DNA of 64,000 nt from Nymphaea colorata (lineage: Eukaryota; Streptophyta; Magnoliopsida; Nymphaeales; Nymphaeaceae): positions 7,314,505 through 7,378,504 of the forward strand of contig NC_045140.1 in NCBI RefSeq assembly GCF_008831285.2, given 5' to 3'. Made by a program: the position numbers and the translations under genes. The notes below the pieces were generated by a model. It did no database searches. It was not told where the DNA came from and worked only from the letters and a program-made list of their open reading frames with translations. Positions within the stretch are counted from its first letter, which is position 1, and the number at the start of each line of letters is the position of its first letter. Below are positions 45,110-57,538 of this stretch, in pieces.

Positions 45110-46000
45110 AAATAAAACAGCAGGCAGCGAACAGCCTTTTGCCCTGTCTGTTTCTTGTGCTCTGTTCTTTCGTTTGCACTCTGAAATTTTACATAGTATC
45201 AGAGCAAACTACTGCTGGTGAAAGTTCGTCTGCCCCAAATACTCCTGTTATCACACCACCACCATTGTCCTCAACATCAGAAATGCTGGCTGATCTGGTT
45301 AGTCCATATTTCTTGCACCAATCAGACAATCCAGGTGCGTTATTGGTTTCTCAACCTTTGTCTGGTGACAACTACACGTGAGATTTGTCGATGGCTCAAT
45401 CTTCGAACCAGCTGTTTCATCACCGTAATATATTTTTTGGAAACGTTGCAATAATATGGTGTTATCATGGATTATAAATGCTCGTTCTAAAGAAATTGCC
45501 ACTAGTGTGATCTACGCTCATGTGGTTTGGAAGGATCTGCATGATTGATACACTCAAGGCACAGCCACACAAAAATTTCATGTTAAAACTGCAATAAACA
45601 GGCATCTATAAGAGATCGGATCTGTTGTAACATACTTTACTAAAACTCAAGGGGCTTTGGGAGGAACTGTCTTCATATGAACCTCTGCCCATTTGTACCT
45701 GTGGTGCCATAAAAAAGTTTAGCAATCAACAAGACGAGGAAAAGGTGATGCAGGTTTTAGTGAACCACCATGAATCGTATTAATAAGAAGTCAGATATTG
45801 TTAATGGATCCTTTCCCCTCCATTGGAGAGGTGTATTCTCTTATTTTACAAGAAGAAAAACAGAGAGAAGTAAAACTGCTTCCCTCAATAGAGAACGCTA
45901 GTGTGCTCTCTAGCAATTGCTATCCAACGCCAATCTTAAGTAAAATGATACGGAAATCAGTGCTATTCGTGATTAATTTTACGAGTGACTTATTATAACG
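45110..46000 (+). pseudogene. Copia gag relic with primer-site remnant
   Basis: TAGTATCAGAGC (45,194-45,205) is a one-mismatch initiator-Met tRNA primer site after LTR-like sequence. A copia gag amino terminus follows: SPYFLHQSDNPGALLVSQPL and SGDNYT (about 45,300-45,380). After a frame change come [20 protein letters not shown] and VWKDLHD, then, after more stops, LLMDPFPSIGEVYSLILQEE near 45,796-45,855. This is the order of an ordinary copia gag. Several stops and frame changes show long decay. Protease and pol were not found. Confidence 0.8.
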
Positions 46001-46788
46001 ATCCTGTTAACTGCCGAAAACCGAATTTGCGTAGATTAATGGCATTACACTGTGGAGATCTGATTTCTGCAGCTTGACGCCTTCCAATGGCAGAGGTGCC
46101 AACAGAGCTCCAACCACTTGCTTTGCTTGGAACTTTAACCAATTAAATTTGGGCAAAAACGAAGATTTAGCAAAGTTTCGAAAGCATTCGCCCTGGAGCG
46201 GTATTTCTGGCTTCCGCCGGCAAAATTCACGAGTTCATTGTTTTCTCAGAAGGACAGCACAGAGAGGATATTCTAGAAATCCAGAAATTGCTTGGCAGAA
46301 CATTTGGTATGGCCTTCATTTTGCCATTTACGCTGGCAAGACGTTGCTGTATCGCTTTTCATCATCTGCATGGCTAATTTTAATACAAATTTATTTCATT
46401 ATTGAATCAAATTATCACACGAAGTAGTCGATTATATATCACACAATAAGGAGCGTAAGTTGCACCTTTTCATTTCAAGTTCCAAATTAAACAAGTTGCA
46501 ACTAAAAATCCTGGTATCATCCAAGTAATGAAACAATAAAAGAGGCTCTGCATAATGTTATCCAGGTAAGCAAACAACGATACATAGCACCCCCTTGGAC
46601 AAATACTCATACATACCAGCCCGAATAAATAATCTAAGATTTCCACAGCGTGAATAAAATCATTTCCAACCATAAAAGTAGGCCTTAGTGATATTCTAGT
46701 AAAGCTCTTATATAAGACAGCTGGGCTATCCACATTTAAATGCTAAAAGGAAAGCCAATTATGCGTCAAGCAAAGTCTCGCTCATGTT
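46001..46788. other. Unassigned sequence
   Basis: Follows the copia relic. It contains a 117-codon open stretch at 46,074-46,427 with no recognised family. It may be further decayed retroelement. Confidence 0.4.
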
Positions 46789-47945
46789 TTAAGTTAACTC
46801 TTCCATCAGCCCCTGAAATTTCCAAAATAGGACGCACGTTAGGAGATGATATACACCCCCGTTTCCAGTACGTGTATAGAAGCATAAAATTCAAAAAGCC
46901 ACATAAGCTGCACTTATGATTCCTAGATTACCTGGGAAATAAATTGTTCGGCATCTGTACGCTTCATCAAATGCACCGAGTTGTTAGTCAGTGATGGATG
47001 CTACCTGGTCACCAAGCAAGACATCACCAATATCACAACGGACACGGACCAGTATCGATGGATCATTAGGCGGGATCATGTCCTGTTAAAGACAGTATAA
47101 ACATTTTTGAATGAGAGAGAAAAGAGAGAAAGAGAGAGAGAGAGAGGGAGACAGAGACAGAGACAGAGACCACTGTCAAATCCAGATCTATTTCTGACAT
47201 ATAAACCTCCAAAGCAGCACAGTGATTCTTGAAATACTCCTCTTCTGAGTAGTTAAGCTTTGATTGAATCTCTTCAGGAGGTATAGTCCCAATTTTCCAT
47301 CTCAGGCTCCGTATTATTTCTGCCCGGTTGTACCTAGATGATATCCACAAGAGTGAGAGAAAGATGAGCAAGAAAGGATGTGCATGAGGGCCCCCATTTT
47401 CCGCAAGCATACGGAAACGATAAAAAGTGGGTCAGTTACATGTAGGCCATAAGACAACGCTTGTTTCTTATCAGGGAAAGGTGGTGAATTACAGCACCGA
47501 AATGATCAGAATTTCTAGTTGTTTGTATGTCTAATCCATCATCCTGAATTTTCCTGTGAAAAATAAACAAATAAATTAGCATCTAGTCCAAGGTAAATCT
47601 CAATAGTGCAGCTACTGAAGATAGAAATATGAAGGAAAACATACAGCTAAGTCGCAACAATTCCATACAAACAAGAAAAGATGCACAACCACAGTACTAG
47701 TAAATCCAAACTGTGACATAGTGAACAAAGCTAACCAAATTTCTCACATTCATATATTCAAGTCCTTACAAGTTTTTTTCTTTAATTGCAGAAACAATCT
47801 TGGAATAAGAATTATCAAATATTTCAAGAGTACAGCCACCTACATAGAACTGAAAACTACGAGAGTAATGATCATACCTCATCAAAGACTGAAGATGCAA
47901 GTGGTGCTCATCACATTTTCTGAAAACTTGTTCAAAGATATCATT
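46789..47945 (-). pseudogene. PSF1: GINS complex subunit PSF1 (GINS1), lacks exon 1
   Basis: Five GT-AG exons on the minus strand: 47,878-47,945 (FEQVFRKCDEHHLHLQSLM), 47,440-47,553 (KIQDDGLDIQTTRNSDHFGA, then HHLSLIRNKRCLMAY), 47,171-47,333 (YNRAEIIRSLRWKIG, EEYFKNHCAALEVYM), 46,932-47,082 (MIPPNDPSILVRVRCDIGD, then LMKRTDAEQFISQ) and 46,789-46,812 (GLMEELT, stop). All match plant PSF1, part of the CMG replicative helicase. Phases agree across all introns. One extra base before NNSVHLMKRT, near 47,000, shifts the frame. The first exon (MYGRKGYQL in the family) is not found; a hAT element begins about 85 bases beyond exon 2. So it is disrupted, unless exon 1 lies far upstream and the shift is an error. 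Confidence 0.88.
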
Positions 47946-48029
47946 CTGAGATTGAAAGAAAAAAAAAGGAAAGAAAGTTGAATCTCATTGACCTAGAAAA
48001 TTGAATTAAAGTAATACCTGAAATCAATG

Positions 48030-50069
48030 TTATATGTATCGTACGATACGGACGTGTATCGTACGATACGTATCGTCTGTATCAAGCGTAACGATACGTT
48101 ACGCTATTAATTTGCGATACGGGTGCGTATCGCCCATATCGTGCGATACAGGATCAAAACTAAAAAGGGACCCGACGGCCCCTTCTTTGCGTATTTTTTT
48201 AAAGCCGACGCTCCTCTCTCTCTCTTCTCTTCTTTCTAAACATTGCAAGAGACGTGGGAGGGAGAGTTGCATTAAGATTTGCCTGTGAAGAAGCTTTATT
48301 TCTCGTTGTGGGAAGCCTCGGAACGGTGGGAAGCTTGGAGGAAGAGGGTTTTTTGGTTTCTTACACCAAGAAGGTAAGAAATAACTCATTTTTTCCATTG
48401 AATCGTTCATTTCTCTTATTACCTACATTTATTTGTATGTTTTTACTTGTTTTGTAAAGATATAATGTTGGATCCTGCATGGCACTGGTGTACAAGGGTG
48501 AATCCCAAAGATAGGTTAAGAGTTAAGTGCAATTATTGTAAGCAAATCATATCAGGAGGGATCTCTCACTTTAAAAACCATATAGCTCGTACACACAGCG
48601 ATATGGCTGCTTGCTCTGGCTCCCAAGAGAACCCATTGCCAGCGTATGTAAATCACCAGTGTATGGAGCTTCTTAATGCAGTGAAAGCAAATAGGATTGA
48701 AAAGGAAATGCAAGATGCAGAGGAAGGACATGGGGACCCACATGATGAGGAAGAAGGTGAAGGTGAAGATGTTGACCTTGAATAAGAAGATGTTGGTGTC
48801 AGTTTGGGAACAGACAAAGGGGAAGACATCATGCATGGAGGTGGTTCTTCTGCAACTGCAACCAAAAAAAGAAGAGGTGCAAGTGCAAGTTCAGTTTCAC
48901 AAGGATGTGGCAAGAGTCATGGTCGTACTGGTGGTGGTAGAGTACCTACTATGAGGTCGAGTAATATGTTTGGTTCGATCAAGAATTTTTTTCCCAATTA
49001 TACTGCTACTGGTGCTCAACCTGAGATTCGTATAGCCATGCAATCAAAAGATGTTGTTGAAGTAGCAGATGAAACCATAGGAAGGTGGTTCTATGATGCA
49101 TGAATAGAACGTTGGTAAACTTTCTTGTATATTGCCCCCTTGGTACTATGTTCTTAAAATTTGTTGATTTGTCTGATACTCCTAAGACTGCTGATGTTTT
49201 GTTTGAGGTTTTTGATAAAGTTATACAAGAAGTTGGGCCTGAAAATGTTGTGCAATTTATCACTGATAATGCAACATATTATAAAGCTGTAGGTGAAATG
49301 TTAGCAGCATGATATGGGACTTTTTATTGGAGTCCATGTGCTGCTCATTGTGTAAATCTTATGCTTCAGGATCTAGGTGAAAGAGATGATATGAAGTTGA
49401 CAGTTCATAGATGCCAAGAAATCACGAAGTTTATTTATAATCATGCTTATGTCTTGAATTTGATGACGAAATTCACAAATGGGGCTGAATTGATTCGACC
49501 TGCACAAACACGGTTTGCTACAAATGTTTTGACTGTGCAGGGTATAGTCAAGCAAAGAACTCCTCTCAGACAGATGTTTTCAAGTGATGATTGGGCTGCA
49601 TATCCACATGCCTATAAAAGAAAGGCTACGACAGTTGTGGATACCATCTTCGATGCTGACTTTTGGGAATCATGTGTGCAGTTATTGAAGATTTGTGTAC
49701 CTCTAGTGAAAGTCCTCGGATTAGTTGATAGTGAAGATAGACCTTCTATTGGATATTTATATGAGTCTATGGACAGAGTCAAGGAGGCCATTAGAGATAA
49801 TATGAAGGGAAAAAAGAAGTTGTACATGCCTATATGGAAGATTATAGATGAAAGGTGGTCTGGACAACTTCATCGCCCACTTCATGCAGCAGCCTACTAC
49901 CTAAATCCTGCTATTAGATATCTTCCCACTTTTAAGAAGGACAGAGAAGTTGAGTATGGCATGTTGGATTGTATTGACGTATTAGTAAGTGATAGTAAAG
50001 AACAAGACGCTATCCATATGTCGATCAACAAATATGATACAACTTCTGGTACCTCTAGTGAAAGTCCTC
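48030..50069 (+). mobile_element. Decayed hAT-type DNA transposon, 3' end lost
   Basis: The left end is dense in CGATACG/CGTATCG motifs in both orientations (48,035-48,150), the subterminal pattern expected for transposase binding. A transposase frame follows. The right end is missing: the sequence passes directly into copia 3 at 50,070. The exact left terminus and target duplication could not be fixed. It lies where PSF1 intron 1 is expected. Confidence 0.8.
48465..50045 (+). pseudogene. hAT transposase, interrupted and internally deleted
   Basis: From ATG 48,465 the protein starts MLDPAWHWCTRVNPKDRLRV with a BED zinc finger (CNYCKQII..HFKNHIARTH), then an acidic stretch. TAA at 48,783-48,785 is in frame. 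After the basic linker and MFGSIKNFFPNY the frame reaches DETIGRWFYDA at 49,103. There most of the first half of the DUF659 domain is deleted, and the sequence resumes out of frame at NRTLVNFLVYCPLGTMFLK. A TGA at 49,310-49,312 interrupts before YGTFYWSPCAAHCVNLML. The remaining catalytic region runs to about 50,045. The carboxy-terminal hAT dimerisation domain is absent. Not functional. Confidence 0.85.
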
Positions 50070-50194
50070 TCCTTGTTCGTATTTCTACATGGTATCAGAG
50101 CCATGAAGTTCCGGCATTAACGTGTTGGAGGAGGCGCCCCGCACTGTTTATCGTCCGACGGAGTCACTGCTCATCGCCGCCGTCCGACGCCAAG

Positions 50195-50275
50195 ACGTCC
50201 GCCGTCTGCCGCCGTCCGCCCTCCCGTCGCCCGTCTGTCTGCCGCCGTCCGCCCTCCCGTCGCCCGTCCGACTGC
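50195..50275. repeat. GC-rich tandem repeat in copia 3 leader
   Basis: A 32-bp unit containing CCGCCGTCCGCCCTCCCGTC occurs twice in a row between the primer site and gag. Open frames on both strands here are compositional. Confidence 0.75.
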
Positions 50276-50468
50276 CGCTCGTCCTCCTGCGCTCGGCGAG
50301 CGCCTCCAAGCACCGCCCTCTGCTCTTGCGCCGCCAAGGGCTTCTGCGCTGTTCTGCTCCCACTGCCGCCAAGCGCCTCACGCTCCTCCCTTCTGACGAC
50401 GACGCTGTCTTCCACGCTGCAGTTGCTCCCTGCCCTTGTTGCTCTCGTCGTTGTGTGGGTCTGTAATT

Positions 50469-51586
50469 ATGGCAGCCTCTTCTTCCTCGTCGATGGTCAG
50501 TCAAACTGAAATCGGGACTGTGAGACCCGAGAACATTCCTGTGCAGGTTATTACTCTTCGCCTCACAAAGGAGAACTATTTCTCGTGGTCGCCGGCTATG
50601 ACTATGGGGATTGCTGGCCGTGGTCGGATGGCCTATATCGACGGGAGCAACCCTGAACCAGCAAGAACAAGTGATGTGTGGCACACTTGGTTCCTTGAGG
50701 ACAATCAAGTAAAAACGTGGATTGTCAACTCTGTCTCTGCTGAGATTCAACCTCTTATCCTTCGGAAGAAGACTGCACGGGACATGTGGGTGGTCCTTGA
50801 GCAAATGTATGGCCAGAAGAAGACGGCCATTCGCACTTATCAAGTAATGAAGACTGTTTATAACCTCCGCCAAGGGAACTCTTCTGTTGCAAAATACTAT
50901 GGGGCTTTGAAAGCCAAGTGGGAAGAACTTGACTATCACTCTGATATTCCGTGGCACTGTCCCCAAGATCAGGCACTTTACATGCCCATAAATGGGAAAA
51001 CAAAGTGTTCCTCTTTTTAGCTGGCTTAAATGATGAGTTTGAAGGTGTTCGGAGCCAGATTCTGAATTCTGGAGAGGTGTCCAGTATTGAAGATGTATAC
51101 TCGGTTGTTGAAGCAGAAGAACAGAGAAGGCTGGTCACCAATGAAAGCAAGAGGGATCTTGGTCTCTCTCATGAGAGATCAGCCCTTGTGAGCCGTGGAC
51201 CTGGAGGCTTGGCTAGACCCCCTCGCCGATGCACACACTGCAAGAAGACGGGTCACACCGTCGATTACTGTTGGGATCTCTATCCAGACAAGAAAGGAAA
51301 TAGAGGGAGGTCTTCTAGTGGGAAAACACCTGGGCCTGAGGTGCCCAAATCCAGTGGGGAAAAACTTTCTATTTCGGCTGATCAGCTTCGTGAACTAAAG
51401 GCTTATTTGGGCAGGATCGATGTCAACAAGATCGAGACCTCAGAGGAAACTACAGCTAATCATGCTCTTGCAGTTATTGGCAATAAAGGTAACTCTTCTG
51501 TGGGGGAATGGATTGTCGATAGTGGTGCTACTCATCACATGACAGGTAATCCAAAATTGTTTCATGAGTATAAGTTGTCCTCGTGA
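50469..51586 (+). pseudogene. copia 3 gag-protease, frameshifted
   Basis: The ATG at 50,469 (MAASSSSSMVSQTEIG) is chosen because copia 4 has the same start. Gag UBN2-type region: LTKENYFSWSPAMTMGIAG, TARDMWVVLEQMYG, VYNLRQGNSSVAKYY. A frame change near 50,975-50,995 leads into VFLFLAGLNDEFEGVRSQIL, then the zinc knuckle CTHCKKTGHTVDYC and the protease motif EWIVDSGATHHMTG. A TGA at 51,584-51,586 replaces the Gly codon of the downstream motif found in copia 4 (KLSSGKDRVSLADG), and the same frame then continues. Confidence 0.9.
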
Positions 51587-54500
51587 AGGGAACGTGTTTC
51601 TCTTGCAGATGGTTCCTCTACCTGTGTGGCAGGCGAAGGCACTCTGTCGCTGTTAGACAAATTTCATGTGCAGGGCGCATTACATGTCCCCCAGTTTCCT
51701 TTAAATCTCTTGTCAGTCAGTAGACTTACTAAAGAATTGAATTGTGAACTTATTTTCTCTGCCGATCGCTGTGTTTTGCAGGACTTGGTGACAGGGAAGA
51801 GGATTGGGATTGGTTTAGCTTCTGATGGATTATATCGTCTTCCCATACGTGTGGCTACTGCTCTGTTGACAGCGATCCGCAAGACAGATAAGAGAAGAGA
51901 AGATTGTCTTCAGTCCTTTATGTACTGGGATGAACGTTTTGGGCATTTACCTTTTGGGATTTTGAAACATTTGTTTCCAGACTTGTGTTCCTCCTTTGAT
52001 TTGTCTTCCATTTCTTGTGATGTTTGTCAGTTTGCCAAACATGTGAGGGCGTCGTACCCTCTTTCTACTAGTTGTGTTAATGAAGCTTTTTCCCTGATTC
52101 ACTCTGAAGTATGGGGACCTTCGGGAATTCATACCCGTCAAGGTTTTCAATATTTTATCACTTTCATTGATGATTTCTCTCGTGCTACATTTGTGTACTT
52201 GTTAAAAGACCACAGTGAGGTTCCTCGTATCATCGAGACATTCATTCTTGTGCATACCCAATATGGTGCGAATGTTAAAACTTTCCGGTCCGATAATGCC
52301 CGTGAATACATGTGTCAGTCTGTTGAGGAGTTTCTTAGACAAAAGGGGATTGTTCATGAGACATCTTGTAGTTACACCCCCCCTCAAAATGGGGTAGCTG
52401 AAAGGAAAAATCGTCAACTTCTTAATGTCACCAGGGCTCTTTTGTTTCAGAGAAATCTTCCTAAACACTATTGGGGTGATGCAGTTCTTACTAGTGCCTA
52501 TCTTATTAACCGCATGCCCAGACGTGTTTTGAATGGTAGGACTCCCCACTCGTTACTTCCTGGCAGTCGTCCACCGTTCCTACTTCCTCCTCGTGTTTTT
52601 GGTTGTGTATGTTTTATCCATGATCACAGTCCAAATGTCAAGAAACTTGATCCTAGATCTATCAAAGGTGTCTTTGTTGGATACTCTCCTACGCAAAAAG
52701 GATACAAATGTATTGATCCTATTACTGGTCGAGTTTATGTTACGAGGGATGTTACCTTCTTGGAACATGCCTCTTACTTTGGTGAGAATCCTCTTCAGGG
52801 GGAGCAGTCTGTGGGCAGAGAAGCAGAGACAGGAACTTCAGTTTACAGATTTTTTGGACTACAAGAAAGCAGAATCGCTTACTACTGTTGATGTGCCTGA
52901 GAAGGAGGAAAGGTGTGACACTAGCATTGAGAAGGAAGGCCCTCGGTTGTTTGGACAGTTCTACTCTAGACGAGGTACTCGGACAGAGATGATGACTTGT
53001 GATGCTAGATCTACTTCAAATCCCAATGCCACTCCTTCTCTGGATGAACCAAGTCCTATCGTGGAGACTGTGGAGACTCATGATGAGGTTGAAAAGAAGA
53101 ATGAAGATCTTCCCATTGTCCTGAGAAAGGGTGTCAGGTCATGTACTCAACACCCCATTGGTAATTTTGTATCTTATTCCAGACTTGGAAAAGATTACAA
53201 GTGTTTTGTTTCTACTCTTTCTTTGGCTGTGATCCCCAGGACTGTTGCTGAAGCTCAAAGTGACTCCAAGTGGGTTGATGCAATGAAATAAGAAATAGAT
53301 GCCCTGAGAAGAAATATGACATGGGAAGTGGTGAAGATTCCTGAAGCCGCTCACCTAGTTGGATCCAAATGGGTGTATACCATCAAGTACAAACCAGATG
53401 GGAGTGTTGAAAGATATAAAGCTCGACTTGTGGCCAAGGGATTTAGCCAGAAATATGGAATTGATTACTTGAAGACCTTTGCGCCTGTTGCGAAAATGAA
53501 GACAGTCAGAGTTGTTATATCCCTAGCTGTGATGAAGGAGTGGAAGATGTACCAACTAGATGTTAGGAATGCCTTCCTCAATGGTGACCTCGAAGAAGAA
53601 ATATATATGCATATGCCTCTAAGATATGAAGAACCAGAGAAATGTTGTAAGCTGAAAAAGGCCTTATATGGCCTCAAGCAGTCACCCAGAGCATGGTACG
53701 AACGACTGAGACGAGTAATGCAACATCATGGGTACAAACAAGGGAATGGAGACCACACTCTATTCGTGAAGAAAAAGGAGGGAAGAGTCACTCTTTTACT
53801 TGTCTATGTGGATGACATGATTGTCACAGGCAATGATGAGGAGGAGATTATCAAGTTAAAAGGGTTACTGGCTACGGAATTTGATCTCAAGGATCTTGGC
53901 AAGCTGAGGTATTTTCTTGGTATTGAGATTGCTAGATCGAGTACTGGTCTTGTGCTAAACCAAAGGAAATACACATTAGATCTGTTGGAAGATACTGGTA
54001 AGTTGGGGTGTAGGCCTGCTTCTACCCCACTTGACATCGGGCACAAGTTGAGTCTTAGGGATGGAGAGCTGCTCCTTGAAGAAGCTAAGGGAAGATATCA
54101 ACGTCTGGTTGGGAAGTTGATTTACCTTACCCTCACGAGACCTGATATCACTTTCGCGGTCAATGTATTGAGTCAATTCATGCATGCTCCTACTGATGCA
54201 CATCTGAAGGCTGTGGACAGAGTATTATGTTACTTGAAGAGAAATCCTGGTAAGGGACTCTTGTATGTAAAACAAGAGACTGTAGAGGTCGAGGGGTATT
54301 CGGATGCAGACTGGGCAGGATGTGCTGACACCAGACGATCTACTACAGGGTACTGTGTCTTACCTGAGAGGAAACCTTGCAGTATGAAGGAGCAAGAGAC
54401 AGGATGTTTGTTCTTGATTTAGTGAAGAGGCAGAATATAGAGCCGTTGCGATGGGAGTGTCAGAGTTACTATGGTTGAAAATATTGTTGACTGATATTGG

Positions 54501-54780
54501 CATAAAGATTGAAGGACGTATGAAGATGTACTATGATAACAAGTCTGCAATCAATCTAGCCAACAACCCTGTTCTACACGACAGAACCAAGCATGTTGAG
54601 ATTGATCGTCACTTTATTTGTGAAAGAATTGATGCCAAAGAGTTGATCCTTCCTTACATGAAGTTTGAAGACCAAACCGTTGATGTTCTGACGAAGGCTC
54701 TATCCTCGACTTCTTTCGAGAGAAATGTATCCAAGTTGGGCATGTTTGATATGTATGCTCAACTTGAGGGGGAGTGTTGA
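51587..54780 (+). pseudogene. copia 3 integrase, reverse transcriptase and RNase H, broken
   Basis: 51,587-52,830: pre-integrase (DERFGHLPFG), zinc segment CDVCQFAKHVRASYP, integrase core (HSEVWGPS, RSDNAREYM, PPQNGVAERKNRQ). A frameshift near 52,830 leads to FTDFLDYKKAE and the linker. TAA at 53,289-53,291 precedes the reverse transcriptase (TWEVVKIPEAAHLVGSKWVY, YQLDVRNAFLNGDLEEEIYM, catalytic LLVYVDDMIVTG). RNase H starts GYSDADWAGCADTRRSTTGYC but is scrambled at 54,350-54,430, recovering as AINLANNPVLHDRTKHVEID to the stop overlapping the 3' LTR start. It therefore cannot make a complete polymerase. Confidence 0.92.
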
Positions 54781-55013
54781 CGGATATTGGTGTACGGGTC
54801 CAGGTCCAGACCCGATCCAGTATGTCCTAATTAGGGCATACTTATACCATTGTAACCCTAATATTCAATGTGAATGAAATATTAAGAGAGAGAGTGTCTG
54901 GCTGCTAGTGGGCACCAGTTCCTCCTCATTCGTGGTTTTTTTCCTCTTGTTGAGGGTTTTTCCACGTTACATCTTGTTCCTCGTTTTCTTTTCTCTGTGT
55001 TCGTGTTTCTACA
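54775..55013 (+). repeat. 3' LTR of copia 3
   Basis: 239 bp, TG to CA, preceded by a purine tract. The pol stop codon TGA is formed with the first LTR bases. Confidence 0.9.
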
Positions 55014-55975
<962 letters not shown>

Positions 55976-56219
55976 TTAATCATCCGTATATTTTACACCA
56001 ACTCCCAATGATCATAAAAATTCAATTATGCAAGTGCCAGAACAAGAATCGAACACATAACCATGTAAGAGTGCAAAACTGCAAATTAAACAAAAGACAG
56101 AAAAATTTGCTTTCAGGCAGAGGACAGCCTAAATCCCCTGAATACTACACATACCATCAAATTACTTTTAAAATAAAAAGAGGAAAACAGCAGCAACCAA
56201 AAGAATGAAATATGAAGAC

Positions 56220-56481
56220 TGTTGAAGTATGTTAGATGGGTGATGGGTCTCGGGACCGGGTCCGGATCCGTATCCGATCCAACTTGTAGCCCTTGTTGGG
56301 CATTATTTAAGTCGTGTAACCCTAATCCTTATGGTGTGAATGAAAGACTAAGGAGAGAGAGAGTCTGGCGGCTAGTGGGCACCGGCTCCTCCTCATTCGT
56401 GGTTTTTTCCCTCTTGTTGAGGGTTTTCCACGTTACATCGTGATCGTTGTTTCTCTTTCTCTTCTTGTTCGTGTTTCTACA
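56220..56481 (+). repeat. 5' LTR of copia 4
   Basis: 262 bp, TGTTGAAGTATG to TTTCTACA, directly followed by TGGTATCAGAGC. Confidence 0.95.
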
Positions 56482-56493
56482 TGGTATCAGAGC

Positions 56494-57538
56494 CGACGAG
56501 TTTGGAAAATTTTTAGGGTTTGTGAAGTTCCAACCCTAATATCTCTCACCGCTACCATCGCCACCACTGCAGTCACCGCCGCCGCTGCCGCTGCCACTGC
56601 CGCCGCCGCTGCCGCCGCCGTTGCTGCAGCAGCCACCTTCGCCGCTGTACCCAATACCACCGTCGCTGTTTCCGCCGCCGCCGGTGTCACCCTTTGCGCC
56701 ATCGCCATCGCAGCCACTCTTGCGGCGTCGCTCTTGCGCCGTCGCTCTTGTGTTGTTGACCGTCGCCGTCACCGTTGTCCCTTGCGCCACTGCCTTTTGC
56801 GCTGTAGTCTTGCTTCCCGGAGAAGAAAGAAGATATGCGTGCTTAGGCGCTTCCTAGGCTTGCCTCCCCCTATTCACGTCACTTCCTAGGGGTCTTTTGC
56901 AAATCCGGTGAAGTGCATCCACCTCTTACCTGCAATATATTGCTTGGTTGATCTTTGATTCCATCTTCTTGTTTTTGTTTGGCGCCCACCGTGCAAGAAG
57001 AGGTGGCTGGTCCGTGACTTGGTAGAGGACGTAAAGGAGGAGAGGAGCGTAACTTGAGGATTGCCTCAACGTCCGCCGGCGCTCCGGCGATCGCATCCCC
57101 CTTTCCTTACAAAAGACCGGGGTTAAATTGGTCTTACGGGTGAAGGCTTTCCTCGTCTCCAAGTTGATTTCCTATTCACTTCTATACCTTGATACTTGTT
57201 GGGTTTTGCCTCTTGGATCTTGATTCCAGCAAGGAGAACGTGTGGCGCAACCTCTACCCGTGGGAGATTGCAGACCGAGAGAAAGAAGGCACCGCTTCCG
57301 TCGAGCGACATCGACGATCGTTTCCCCCAATCGACATTCTGTTCACTCTTGGGGCTGATTGGGAATCCGGTGAAGATATTACCTCTCTCTTTATCGTTCG
57401 TTTCTAGATAGAACTTGATTTTTCTCTCGTTCTTGTGATTCTATCCAAGGATATTACTGCCCGTTGGTGCTCTCTGTTGTCATCGGTGCCTCTCTTGTTG
57501 TATCGCTGCTCGTGCCTCCTGTTGGACTATCTGTGATT
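56494..57538 (+). other. Copia 4 leader with GCC-rich segment
   Basis: 56,545-56,740 is a run of GCC/CCG triplets giving Ala-rich open frames on both strands, judged non-coding. The rest shows no conserved protein. It is much longer than the copia 3 leader (about 370 bases). Confidence 0.6.

Larger units (their letters stand above)
50070..55013 (+). mobile_element. Copia 3, 5' LTR reduced to 20 bp
   Basis: Only the last 20 bases of the 5' LTR (50,070-50,089, ending TTTCTACA) precede the perfect primer site TGGTATCAGAGC (50,090-50,101). The 3' LTR is complete (54,775-55,013, 239 bp, TGTTGACGG to TTTCTACA) and is preceded by the polypurine tract GAGGGGGAG. It is the same family as copia 4: LTRs share long blocks such as GTGGGCACC and CTCCTCATTCGTGG. 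No target duplication is visible, which fits a rearranged left end. Coding regions carry several lesions. Confidence 0.92.

Noticed and set aside
5127-48000. Helitron capture of CDKC, SEC24, clathrin and PSF1 fragments
   Set aside because: No Rep/helicase and no TC...CTRR termini were seen. CDKC, SEC24 and PSF1 pieces keep ordered exons and introns on one strand, better explained by broken local genes.
50122-50966. Long minus-strand open frame across copia 3 gag
   Set aside because: Antisense shadow of gag and the GC-rich leader; Arg-rich low complexity.
56487-56889. Ala-rich open frames on both strands in the copia 4 leader
   Set aside because: Generated by GCC/CCG triplet runs, in an untranslated leader position; no homologous frame in copia 3.
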